From: Acidisoma sp. PAMC 29798
Lineage (GTDB): Bacteria; Pseudomonadota; Alphaproteobacteria; Acetobacterales; Acetobacteraceae
Direction of reading: 5' to 3'
Assembly (NCBI RefSeq): GCF_030252425.1
Contig: NZ_CP126994.1
Span: forward strand, 3,095,001-3,159,000
DNA: 64,000 bases
Below the pieces are notes generated by a model, which worked only from the letters and a program-made list of their open reading frames with translations, made no database searches and had not been told where the DNA came from. The translations under genes and the position numbers were made by a program. Shown here one piece after another: positions 17,061 to 24,124 of this stretch (position 1 is its first letter; each line of letters opens with the position of its first letter).

Positions 17061-17714
17061 TTAGGTGGTCAGAGCGATCGCGCGGGCCACCGCCCCATCA
17101 TAGCGAAAACCGGGGATCAGGCGCTTGGCGAATAGGTTATCGATGCCGAAGCTGCGGCCGGCTTGGGTCGCCGCAAACATGCCGTGCGCGCAGATGATAC
17201 CGACGTAGGTCCAAGGCCATTCTGTCGGATCGTTGTAAAGTCCGATCAACAGATTGAGGGTAAACAGTGCGGCCACGATGCCGGATAGCCTCACCATGAA
17301 GCCGAGCATCAGCGATGCTGTAAAGAAGACCTCAAGCAGATAGACGAGGGGCTGCACGAGGGCGATATTGTCGAGAAAAATCTGCATCAAGGAGGCATGT
17401 AGATGGAACGAGCTGTATTTAACGCTGGCCCCGAGCCAGTAGTGGAACCCAGCCGCGACCGGAAAAGGCAGTTTCCAAAGTGTACCAAGATACCACATGC
17501 CGGCGATGACAACCCGCATCGCGTAAATGCTGATGTGGGTCACTGTCCGCTGCATCGAATCTAGCCGCCAATTGGCAAAGAAGACTGCTAGGCTTCCGAT
17601 CAGAAACATCCAGTAGAGCACGACCGTAAACCATCGCAGTGCTCCGAGGCTGAGTTGATCGGGTATTCCTCCCACAAGGAACAAGACGAACGTGTGGATC
17701 GGATTATCGAGCAT
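17061..17714 (-). CDS. DoxX/DoxD-like integral membrane protein
   Basis: 217 residues with about five hydrophobic segments (for example WFTVVLYWMFLIGSLAVFFA and VVIAGMWYLGTLWKLP). The C-terminal signature LIGLYNDPTEWPWTYVGIIC, followed by HGMFAATQAGRSFGIDNLF, resembles DoxD/DoxX-type proteins (small subunit of thiosulfate:quinone oxidoreductase and relatives). The exact reaction is unknown. Its stop abuts the start of the DoxX/NDH-2 fusion, so the two probably form one membrane electron-transfer unit. The start lies 41 nt downstream of a SigF-like promoter. Confidence 0.75.
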   Translation of the reverse strand: MLDNPIHTFVLFLVGGIPDQLSLGALRWFTVVLYWMFLIGSLAVFFANWRLDSMQRTVTHISIYAMRVVIAGMWYLGTLWKLPFPVAAGFHYWLGASVKYSSFHLHASLMQIFLDNIALVQPLVYLLEVFFTASLMLGFMVRLSGIVAALFTLNLLIGLYNDPTEWPWTYVGIICAHGMFAATQAGRSFGIDNLFAKRLIPGFRYDGAVARAIALTT

Positions 17715-17754
17715 GGCGGCGTGTCACCAGGTTTATGATTGTCATATCCTTTTG

Positions 17755-17779
17755 TTCGGGAAAGGATCTCCTTGGTTAC
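17755..17779 (-). promoter_or_regulatory. SigF-like ECF promoter of the DoxD/NDH-2 operon
   Basis: On the minus strand GTAACC (17779-17774) and CGAA (17758-17755) are separated by 15 nt. The Caulobacter SigF promoter, as I recall it, is GTAACC-N16-CGAA. The -10 element ends 41 nt before the ATG at 17714. A cognate-type ECF sigma/NrsF pair lies just downstream of the operon. Confidence 0.65.
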
Positions 17780-17804
17780 AGACGATCGCAGATGAGCCAC
17801 GTGG

Positions 17805-17816
17805 GGCATGCATGCC
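17805..17816. promoter_or_regulatory. Palindrome GGCATGCATGCC, possible operator
   Basis: A 12-bp perfect palindrome, with weaker symmetry outside (GTGG/ACCC), lies in the divergent region between the DoxD-like gene and the TetR gene. It could be a TetR-type operator, but it is 225 nt from the tetR start and no second copy was seen. Confidence 0.3.
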
Positions 17817-18043
17817 ACCCACACGACGGTTTGAAGTCGACTGGTGTAACCTTTGGGCTTTACGGTCCCTGGTCGCAGGGAACGATTTCCCGCGCCCATC
17901 GATGACGATGCCCTTTTTGCCGACCGTGCTGAGCCACCGACTTGAATCCTAGGTGTCGCGCCCCCTATTTGGTGAGCGCTATGAAATGACGCCGACTGTC
18001 AAATATGCCAGAAAGACGTCAAAGCTGTTGAATGGATGATGGG

Positions 18044-18640
18044 ATGCCGAGGCCGAGGGAATTTGACGAAGGGGTTGTTCTCGATGCGGCGGTCCAGTGC
18101 TTCTGGGGGCACGGCTATGAGTCAACGTCCGTGAAAGACCTGGTCGAAGGGACGGGCATTGCCGCCGCCAGCCTGTACAATGCCTATGGCGACAAGCGCT
18201 CGATCTACCGGGCCGCTCTCGACCGTTACATTGAGAGCAGCATTGGGGCACGCATAGAGCGCTGCGAAGCTCTTCCACCTCGTGCGGCGATCGTCGCGTT
18301 TTTCGATGAGATATTACGCCGATCCCTGAACGACAGAGAACACAAAGGGTGTCTGGTCGTGAACTCGGCCTTGGAGTTGGCGCCGCACGACCCGGAAATC
18401 CGTAAGTGTATCGCTGCTGTGCTCAAGCGCATCGAGGCTTTCTTCCTAGCCTGCGTGAAGACGGGCCAGGCGGAGGGCACGATCGCACGATCAATGGCCG
18501 CGGAAGCCCTCGCCCAACACTTTCTGGGCGTACTGATGGGCGTTCGCGTTCTAGCGCGCGTGCGCCCTGAGCGTGCCCTCTTGGAGGGTGTCGTCAGCAC
18601 TGCCCTCTCTCTTCTCGGGCCTCCGCTGCACGCATCATAG
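18044..18640 (+). CDS. TetR/AcrR family transcriptional regulator
   Basis: 198 residues from ATG 18044, the usual MPRPREFD start of this subgroup; an in-frame ATG at 18032 would add four residues. The N-terminal helix-turn-helix is clear: ILDAA-like VLDAAVQCFWGHGYESTSVK, then GIAAASLYNAYGDKRSIY. The C-terminal ligand domain (about 75-195) contains GCLVVNSALEL, typical of TetR_C subfamilies that sense quinones, aldehydes or other electrophiles. It is divergent from the DoxD/NDH-2 operon, which may be its target; the ligand is unknown. Confidence 0.9.
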   Translation: MPRPREFDEGVVLDAAVQCFWGHGYESTSVKDLVEGTGIAAASLYNAYGDKRSIYRAALDRYIESSIGARIERCEALPPRAAIVAFFDEILRRSLNDREHKGCLVVNSALELAPHDPEIRKCIAAVLKRIEAFFLACVKTGQAEGTIARSMAAEALAQHFLGVLMGVRVLARVRPERALLEGVVSTALSLLGPPLHAS

Positions 18641-18838
18641 CGGAGATTGACCGTCTGATCCGGTCCCTTCGGGGTGCTTCGCCCGCGCCGAAATTACCCG
18701 CGGTTTGCATAACTCAACATGCAATTTCACTCAGGTTCGTTGGTCCCGCTATGCCAGGCCGTGACAGCTTCCTCAGTCGGTTACTTCGGACTGAGACGCT
18801 GTTGAGTCTGCGCGATCATCATTAGCCACGATCTGCTT

Positions 18839-18864
18839 GTAACTTCGAGATCATTCTGTGCGAA
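18839..18864 (+). promoter_or_regulatory. SigF-like ECF promoter of the small exported protein
   Basis: GTAACT (18839-18844), a 16-nt spacer and CGAA (18861-18864) closely match the SigF-type promoter also seen before the DoxD/NDH-2 operon. The -10 element ends 46 nt before ATG 18911. Confidence 0.6.
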
Positions 18865-18910
18865 CCTTCTGATTGTTGGCCAGTGTCTAAACCAGCAGAA
18901 AGGTCTCGAG

Positions 18911-19189
18911 ATGTTCAGCAAGACAATCGTATTTGCATTTGTCGCTGCATTTTCCTGTGTGGGAAGTGGGTTTGCGCATGCCGCATGTTCACCGCACGAT
19001 GTTAAACTCAAGTATACCGAGATCGGACAACTCATCCAAGCGGAGATGGCTGGAAGCTCGTCCGACGCGGAGGCTATGACAACAAAGATGCATTCGATTC
19101 AGGGTAAGTTGACATCAGGAGACATCAATACAGATCAGTTCTGTAGGGAGTATGATTCGTTGATAGAGGAAATGAAGGCAAATCGTTAA
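18911..19189 (+). CDS. Small exported hypothetical protein, putative SigF-like regulon member
   Basis: 92 residues, family not recognised. Residues 1-24 are a Sec signal peptide (MFSKTIVFAFVAAFSCVGSG, cut after AHA). The mature 68 residues contain two Cys (positions 26 and about 78) and two helices, one with EIGQLIQAEM; a single periplasmic disulfide is plausible. GAAAGG lies about 10 nt before the ATG. A SigF-like promoter lies upstream, and small periplasmic proteins are known targets of SigF/NrsF systems, so a role in envelope or redox stress is a reasonable inference. Base composition is less GC-rich than the neighbours. Confidence 0.7.
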   Translation: MFSKTIVFAFVAAFSCVGSGFAHAACSPHDVKLKYTEIGQLIQAEMAGSSSDAEAMTTKMHSIQGKLTSGDINTDQFCREYDSLIEEMKANR

Positions 19190-19280
19190 CGTCTATTGCG
19201 CTGAGTGTGAGGGGCTTGATGTACGAAGAATTCAACACATTCTGCAAGACCCTCCCTGCCGCCTCCTATGTGGTCCAATG

Positions 19281-20603
19281 GGGACTGTCAGGAATTCCGT
19301 GTGTGGGGCCTGGTTCACTGATCAGGCCTGAGCTTTGGTAAAGCGTTCGCCGAAGAGGATGGCGAATTGAGCTTTGGCCATGGTCCACTCACGTGCGGGC
19401 ATGATCCATGCCTTCTCAGTTCGGTGCAACACCAGAAACAGCAGCTTTATCGCAGCCTCGTCGTTTGGAAAATGACCCCGGGCCCGAACCGCGCGCCGTA
19501 GCTTGGCGTTGAGCGCTTCTATAGCGTTGGTTGTGTAGAGGCTCCGACGCACCTCTCCAGGAAAAGCATAGAAGGGAATGACCTCGACCCAAGCCCGGCG
19601 CCAACTCTGCACGATGGCCGGGTATTTCTGGCCCCAAGGCCCTGCCTCGAAGGCATCAAGCGCTGTCTCAGCCGCGTCGTCGTCGATGGCCCGGTAGATA
19701 TCCTTCAGGGCGGTGGCGACGGCTTTGCGGTCCTTGTAGGAGACGAAGTCCAAAGAGTGCCGCAAGAGATGAACGATGCAGGTCTGAACCGTGACCTCCG
19801 GAAAGACGGCCCGGATCGCCTCAGGAAACCCCTTCAGGCCATCCACCACGGCGAGCAGGATGTCCTCGGTGCCACGGTTTTTGAGCTCGTTCATGACGCG
19901 CAGCCAGAACTTGGCGCCCTCGTTTTGCTCAATCCAAAGGCCGAGCACCTCCTTGATGCCGTCTGCCCGAACGCCGAGTGCGATGTGGATGGCTTTGTTG
20001 CGCACCAGGCCTTCGTCGCGGACCTTGATCCGGAGGGCGTCGAAGAACACCAGGGGATAGACGGGCTCGAGCGGGCGGTTCTGCCAGACGGCGACCTCGT
20101 CCAGAACGGCGTCGGTGATGGCGCTGACCAGGTCGGGCGAAACGTCGATGCCGTAGAGTTCGCGGAGATGGCCCTGGATCTCGCGCACGCTCATGCCGCG
20201 CGCATACATGGAGACGATCTTCTCGTCGAAGCCAGGGAACCGGCGCTGGTATTTGGCGATCAACTGGGGGTCGAAGGTGCCCTGGCGATCCCGTGGAATA
20301 TCAAGCGCCAGCCGCCCGGTGTCAGTCAGCACGGTCTTCTGGCCATAGCCGTTGCGGGTGTTCGTGCGCCCGTCGGCGGCCTCGCCTTCCAGATGCTGGT
20401 CCATCTCCGCGTTCAACATCCGCTCGGCCAGTGCCTTCTTCAGGGCATCAAGGACGCCGTCCGGATTGAAGGCCGCCCGTGGGTCCGTCCCATCGAGAAG
20501 CTGGTCAAGAAGGGCATCCGGAATGGAGGGCAGTTTGCGCCGGGGCATGGCCGAACTCCTTTGGGGGGATTATCACCCCACACACGGAATTCCTGACAGT
20601 CCC
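19281..20603 (-). mobile_element. IS256-family insertion sequence (1323 bp, complete)
   Basis: The ends are perfect 28-bp inverted repeats (19281-19308 and 20576-20603) beginning GGGACTGTCAGGAATTCC. They are flanked by the 8-bp direct duplication GTCCAATG at 19273-19280 and 20604-20611. One intact transposase gene fills the element. Perfect ends, perfect target duplication and a clean gene break point to a recent insertion. Confidence 0.97.
19322..20548 (-). CDS. IS256-family transposase
   Basis: 408 residues, the standard length of the IS256/Mutator family. The DDE catalytic residues lie in VFFDALRIKV (D), LAVVDGLKGFPEAI (D) and NAIEALNAKLRRAVR (E); the last is the family signature together with YTTNAIE. 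N-terminal MPRRKLPSIPDALLDQLLDG and the central GMSVREIQGHLRELYG are also typical. No frameshift or stop is seen, so the element is probably functional. Confidence 0.96.
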   Translation of the reverse strand: MPRRKLPSIPDALLDQLLDGTDPRAAFNPDGVLDALKKALAERMLNAEMDQHLEGEAADGRTNTRNGYGQKTVLTDTGRLALDIPRDRQGTFDPQLIAKYQRRFPGFDEKIVSMYARGMSVREIQGHLRELYGIDVSPDLVSAITDAVLDEVAVWQNRPLEPVYPLVFFDALRIKVRDEGLVRNKAIHIALGVRADGIKEVLGLWIEQNEGAKFWLRVMNELKNRGTEDILLAVVDGLKGFPEAIRAVFPEVTVQTCIVHLLRHSLDFVSYKDRKAVATALKDIYRAIDDDAAETALDAFEAGPWGQKYPAIVQSWRRAWVEVIPFYAFPGEVRRSLYTTNAIEALNAKLRRAVRARGHFPNDEAAIKLLFLVLHRTEKAWIMPAREWTMAKAQFAILFGERFTKAQA

Positions 20604-21025
20604 GTCCAATGGGGCGGTTCGCATGTCTGGAAAGTCGGCGGCAAAGTCTTTGCGATCGGCGGCTGGAACGATCACGAGCCGAGCTTCACCTTCAAGGTCA
20701 GCGACATTTCATACGAGATGCTCAAGGCGCAGCCGGGCTTGCGGCCGGCACCCTATCTCGCGTCGCGCGGCTTGAAATGGATCCAGCATTACGCAAAGCC
20801 TGGACTGAGCGACGGCGCGCTGCGGGACTACATCCGCCAATCGCACATGATCGTCTCGCAGGGGCTATCAAAGAAGCGACGGATCGAACTCGGGCTTGTC
20901 ACACTGTGATCGGCGTTGTGGAACGGGTCTGGTCCAATGACCGCGCGCAGTTCGACGCGACCATCACCGATCTCCAACGTCTTCACCGGCTCGGCGCAAT
21001 GTGACGTAAGGCCGTCTTGGCCCTC

Positions 21026-21481
21026 TCATCCTCGTGGAGCGTCGATGCTCGCGATCCGATCGAGATTTGCGATCAGGCGCGTGAGCAGGTCCACGAGCAG
21101 CCCGGCCTCCTGGTCCGTGAAGTCGTGCAGTGCCTCATGATTACCCCGAAGTAAGACCGCAACAGCGTCCGGCAGGCGCGCTTCTGCAATTTCCGTGAGT
21201 GTGATGCGGCTGCTGCGCCCATCGGCCGGGTCAGGCGCGCGCCTGATCAGGCCGTCGCGCTCCATGCGGGCGAGCATCTGTGCCATCGGTGGCTGCTCGA
21301 TCTTGGCGAAGCGGGCTAGATCACGTTGCTTGCTCGCCCGCCCATTCTGAAGCGCGACCAGCACCGGCAGATGGCCAAGACCGAAGCCAAGGGGCTTGAG
21401 CCGCGCCTCACTCAGGCGGGCGAACCCACGCGCCGCAAGACTGATCAGATGCCCAGGCGTCGAAAGCACATCCAGGTCCAT
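21026..21481 (-). CDS. MarR family transcriptional regulator
   Basis: 151 residues. The winged helix is seen as KQRDLARFAKIEQPPMAQML, then RMERDGLIRRAPDPADGRSS and RITLTE, the typical MarR recognition helix and wing. It is divergent from the SnoaL-like gene, with a dyad (21515-21528) in the 99-nt space between them, so it probably represses itself and that gene until a small phenolic or oxidant binds. Start ATG 21481 fits the MarR N-terminus (MDLDVLSTPGHLISLAARGF). Confidence 0.9.
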   Translation of the reverse strand: MDLDVLSTPGHLISLAARGFARLSEARLKPLGFGLGHLPVLVALQNGRASKQRDLARFAKIEQPPMAQMLARMERDGLIRRAPDPADGRSSRITLTEIAEARLPDAVAVLLRGNHEALHDFTDQEAGLLVDLLTRLIANLDRIASIDAPRG

Positions 21482-21514
21482 GGTATCGCACCCCTTGCAG
21501 TCGCAGTCGCCCTA

Positions 21515-21528
21515 ATGCATATGTGCAT
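21515..21528. promoter_or_regulatory. Probable MarR operator
   Basis: The inverted repeat ATGCA-TATG-TGCAT sits midway between the divergent marR and SnoaL-like genes and directly precedes the AT-rich TATATAAAA stretch that looks like a -10 region. MarR proteins bind such short dyads over promoters. Confidence 0.5.
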
Positions 21529-21580
21529 ATATAAAAGACTTCAACCTTAGCGCAGCACACATCTGACAGGGAGCGGACGA

Positions 21581-21988
21581 ATGGACGGTGACGCCAAAGT
21601 TCTAGAACTGATCTACGATCGCTTTAACGCACGTGACATAGACGGTGTCCTGGCCGTCCTCACGGATGATGTCGCCTGGGCGAATGGGATGGAGGGTGGC
21701 CATGTTCATGGTCGCGAGGCCGTGCGCGCGTATTGGACGCGCCAGTGGGCCATGGTCGATCCGCATGTCGAGCCTGTAGGCTTTCACCGGACTGTCGATG
21801 GCGCGCTCGTCGCAGAGGTTCATCAATCCGTTCGCGATCTCGAAGGCAACCCGCTTCAAGGGCAGACGCATGGATTGAAGGACAAGACCGTCGAACATAT
21901 TTTTCGTTTTAGAGACGGCAAGATCGCGCGCTTCGACATCCAAGAAGCGGCCTCGGAAAGCCGCTTCCCCCCAGAAACCTCGTATTGA
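21581..21988 (+). CDS. Nuclear transport factor 2 (SnoaL-like) family protein
   Basis: 135 residues. The NTF2/SnoaL cone fold is indicated by LELIYDRFNARDIDGVLAVL at the start, DDVAWANGMEGGHVHGREAV, YWTRQWAM and the C-terminal strand HIFRFRDGKIARFDIQEA. Members bind or turn over small hydrophobic molecules; this one has no assignable substrate. ATG 21581 follows CAGGGAG with good spacing. It is divergent from marR and is its most likely target. Confidence 0.85.
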   Translation: MDGDAKVLELIYDRFNARDIDGVLAVLTDDVAWANGMEGGHVHGREAVRAYWTRQWAMVDPHVEPVGFHRTVDGALVAEVHQSVRDLEGNPLQGQTHGLKDKTVEHIFRFRDGKIARFDIQEAASESRFPPETSY

Positions 21989-21997
21989 GCTGTCACC

Positions 21998-22177
21998 CTA
22001 ACGCACGGAAGACCAATCGAGCGGGATGAAGGCATAAGCCTCGCCTTGCTTCTTCGCATGACCAAAGGGAATGGAATCAAGATGCATTCCAGCCGCAAGA
22101 AGTCGCTCAGAGGCCGGCATATCTAAGACACGCAGGCGATAGCCCACACGAAGCCTGACGAGAAAGAAGCGGATCAA
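21998..22177 (-). CDS. Small hypothetical protein (59 residues)
   Basis: A TTG start at 22177 opens a 59-residue frame ending in TAG at 21998-22000. The product reads IRFFLVRLRVGYRLRVLDMP, then SERLLAAGMHLDSIPFGHAK and ends AYAFIPLDWSSVR. Codon use matches its neighbours, with GC in third positions, and AAGGGG lies about 11 nt before the TTG. The alternating hydrophobic and charged residues look like a genuine folded miniprotein, but the family is not recognised. The start codon is uncertain; GTG 11 codons later is possible. Confidence 0.4.
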   Translation of the reverse strand: MIRFFLVRLRVGYRLRVLDMPASERLLAAGMHLDSIPFGHAKKQGEAYAFIPLDWSSVR

Positions 22178-22385
22178 GGGAGTGTCATCCCCTTAACGTC
22201 AGTCGGGCCCAAATAGAGGCGAGCCGGACCTCAGGCGCTGCTTCACACCCTAGGCGGACCTCCCATTTTGAGCCGCCGTAACCACTTCCCCCCTTCGCTC
22301 GTCGATGCAGTGGCTTTTTTAGACACCCGAGTTCTAAATCTTTATGTTGACCAACGCTTAGACTATTTTGAAGGATTTGACCCCA

Positions 22386-22772
22386 ATGACCACGGCCGAC
22401 GATGAACAGGTTTCTGGCACGGCCTTCGGCGCGATCACGATAGCAGCCCTCGACGCGGCTGATGATCTCGCCCTCGACGATTTGCCGTTTGGCGTCGTGG
22501 GTATGGACGCCGAAGGCGTCGTGAAGCGCTACAATCGCGTCGAGAGCCGGCTGGCCGGCCTGTCGCGCGACAATGTCCTAGGTGAAAGCTTTTTCCTCAC
22601 CACGGGCGTCTGCATGAACAACTATCTTGTCGCGCAGCGGTTTGAAGACGAGGCGGTGCTCGATGTCACTCTGGATTACGTGCTGACCTTCAGGATGCGG
22701 CCGACGCCTGTGAAGCTCAGGCTGCTGAAGCAGTTGGATGGTCCCTTTCACTACGTTCTCATCCAGCGCTGA
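22386..22772 (+). CDS. pyp: Photoactive yellow protein (PYP)-like blue-light sensor
   Basis: 128 residues from ATG 22386 (AAGGA 10 nt upstream; a TTG six codons earlier is unlikely). The whole protein aligns with Halorhodospira PYP at a constant offset of +7 through the chromophore region: Tyr49 = Tyr42, Glu53 = Glu46, and Cys76 = Cys69, which bonds p-coumaric acid. LGESFFLTTGVC matches IGKNFFKDVAPC, and FRMRPTPVK matches YQMTPTKVK near the end. Arg52 of PYP is Leu59 here. PYP is a soluble PAS-fold sensor whose chromophore isomerises in blue light. The next two genes encode a diguanylate cyclase and the ligase that activates the chromophore, which strongly supports a functional PYP. Confidence 0.9.
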   Translation: MTTADDEQVSGTAFGAITIAALDAADDLALDDLPFGVVGMDAEGVVKRYNRVESRLAGLSRDNVLGESFFLTTGVCMNNYLVAQRFEDEAVLDVTLDYVLTFRMRPTPVKLRLLKQLDGPFHYVLIQR

Positions 22773-22780
22773 CATCCTCC

Positions 22781-24124
22781 ATGGGTGACACGACCGACAT
22801 AGAGGCCGAATACGAGAGTCTTCTCGGCTTCCTCTATATCTGCCCGGTAGGGGTGTTGCGGGTTACCGCGACAGGCGAGGTGGAGATGATAAACCCCTAT
22901 GCCGCGCAGATGCTTGTCCCGCTCGCGCGGACACCGGTCCTGCGGAACCTGTTTGACGTTCTGGATGCCTATGCGCCGGAGCTGCGCGGAATGGTGGATC
23001 ATTTCACCGCGCCAAGCGGCTCCATTTGCCAAAATCACCGCATCACGGTCAGCCGGAGCGGCCCCGGTGCGCGCGTGATCGCCTGCACACTTCTGAAGAT
23101 CAACCCCGACGTTTTGATGGGCGTCCTCCAAGACATCACGGAGATGGTGGAACAGGAGCGTCAGCTCCGCCAGAACGAGGCGATGTTCGCGGCGCTTGTC
23201 GTCGGCGTGAAGGACTTCGCCCTGTTTTCCCTCGACCGGAGCGGCCTGATCGATAGCTGGAACATGTCTGGACGGCAGCAAACCGGATACGGCGTGGACG
23301 AGGTGATCGGCCACGACCTCCAGGTTCTCGCCGAACCGGATAGTGACAGCGCCGACGGTGTCGCAAACCAGATCGAGGAAGCGATTCGCGAAGGCTGGAG
23401 CCTGCGCGAGTGCTGGTGCCTGCGGCGCGATGGCAGCCGCTACTGGTCCCAGGTCATGGTTGCCTCCAATCAAGTGACGGATGTGGCCGCCGATGGCAGC
23501 GATGGCAGCACGACGACGGACCCCCGGGACATCACCGGGTTCGCCGTGGTGTTGCGTGACATCACGGAGCGCCATGTCTCCGGCGAGGAGTTGCGCCGGC
23601 TATTGACGACGGACCATCTGACAGGCGCCACCAACCGGGCGCGCTTCTTCGATCTCGCGGAGATCGAGATCGCGCGGCATCAGGCGAACCGTCGCCCGCT
23701 ATCGGCCGTCATGCTGGATGTCGACTACTTCAAGCAGGTCAACGATCGCTACGGTCATGCCGCCGGAGACGCGCTCCTCCAGCGCATGGTCACGCTCTGC
23801 CGCGTCGAGTTGCGCAGCCGGGACGTTCTGGCCCGCATGGGCGGCGAGGAATTCGCCATCCTTCTTCCGAATGCCACCCTGGATCAGGCCGTGGCCATCG
23901 CCGAGCGTATCAGGGCCAGCCTTGAGGCCGCCTTTACGGAGGGCTCGCCCACCTTCGACGACAGCGCCCCCGTGCCGATCACCGGCATTACGGTGAGCCT
24001 TGGCTGCGCCGAATTGAACCCGTCGGTAACGGGGGTCGATGCGCTGCTCCATGCGGCGGACACCGCTCTCTATGACGCCAAGCGTGGTGGGCGGAACCAG
24101 GTTCAGGTCGCACCACCGGGATGA
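22781..24124 (+). CDS. PAS-PAS-GGDEF diguanylate cyclase
   Basis: 447 residues. PAS-like domain 1 spans about 10-125 (GVLRVTATGEVEMINPYAAQ, then LQDITE), PAS domain 2 about 130-265 (TGYGVDEVIGHDL, then VLRDITERHV), and the GGDEF domain 275-440. The active site GGEEF is at 354-358 with metal-binding Asp in LDVDYFKQVNDRYGH, and the inhibitory I-site RSRD (345-348) lies exactly five residues upstream, so product feedback is expected. It makes c-di-GMP from GTP. No transmembrane segment is present. The start lies 8 nt after the pyp stop and the end overlaps the ligase gene by ATGA, so it is part of the PYP operon and the obvious output candidate. Confidence 0.93.
   Translation: MGDTTDIEAEYESLLGFLYICPVGVLRVTATGEVEMINPYAAQMLVPLARTPVLRNLFDVLDAYAPELRGMVDHFTAPSGSICQNHRITVSRSGPGARVIACTLLKINPDVLMGVLQDITEMVEQERQLRQNEAMFAALVVGVKDFALFSLDRSGLIDSWNMSGRQQTGYGVDEVIGHDLQVLAEPDSDSADGVANQIEEAIREGWSLRECWCLRRDGSRYWSQVMVASNQVTDVAADGSDGSTTTDPRDITGFAVVLRDITERHVSGEELRRLLTTDHLTGATNRARFFDLAEIEIARHQANRRPLSAVMLDVDYFKQVNDRYGHAAGDALLQRMVTLCRVELRSRDVLARMGGEEFAILLPNATLDQAVAIAERIRASLEAAFTEGSPTFDDSAPVPITGITVSLGCAELNPSVTGVDALLHAADTALYDAKRGGRNQVQVAPPG

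Larger units (their letters stand above)
19219..20909 (+). pseudogene. MmcQ/YjbR family protein gene interrupted by IS256
   Basis: The head at 19219-19280 encodes MYEEFNTFCKTLPAASYVVQ; the tail resumes at 20612 with WGGSHVWKVGGKVFAIGGW and runs to 20909. Joining the pieces with one copy of the 8-bp duplication gives an uninterrupted 119-residue YjbR/MmcQ protein, a small CyaY-like fold found widely in bacteria and described as DNA-binding (MmcQ). A GAGGGG ribosome binding site precedes the ATG. The IS sits at codon 21, so the gene is inactive now, but precise excision would restore it exactly. Confidence 0.9.

Noticed and set aside
17849-17855. GTAACC on the plus strand in front of tetR
   Set aside because: There is no CGAA at 15-17 nt downstream, so it does not complete a SigF-like promoter.
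20910-21004. Plus-strand frame continuing past the MmcQ stop (VIGVVERVWSN and following)
   Set aside because: It is an alternate frame without start, ribosome site or recognised similarity; possibly a remnant but not supportable.
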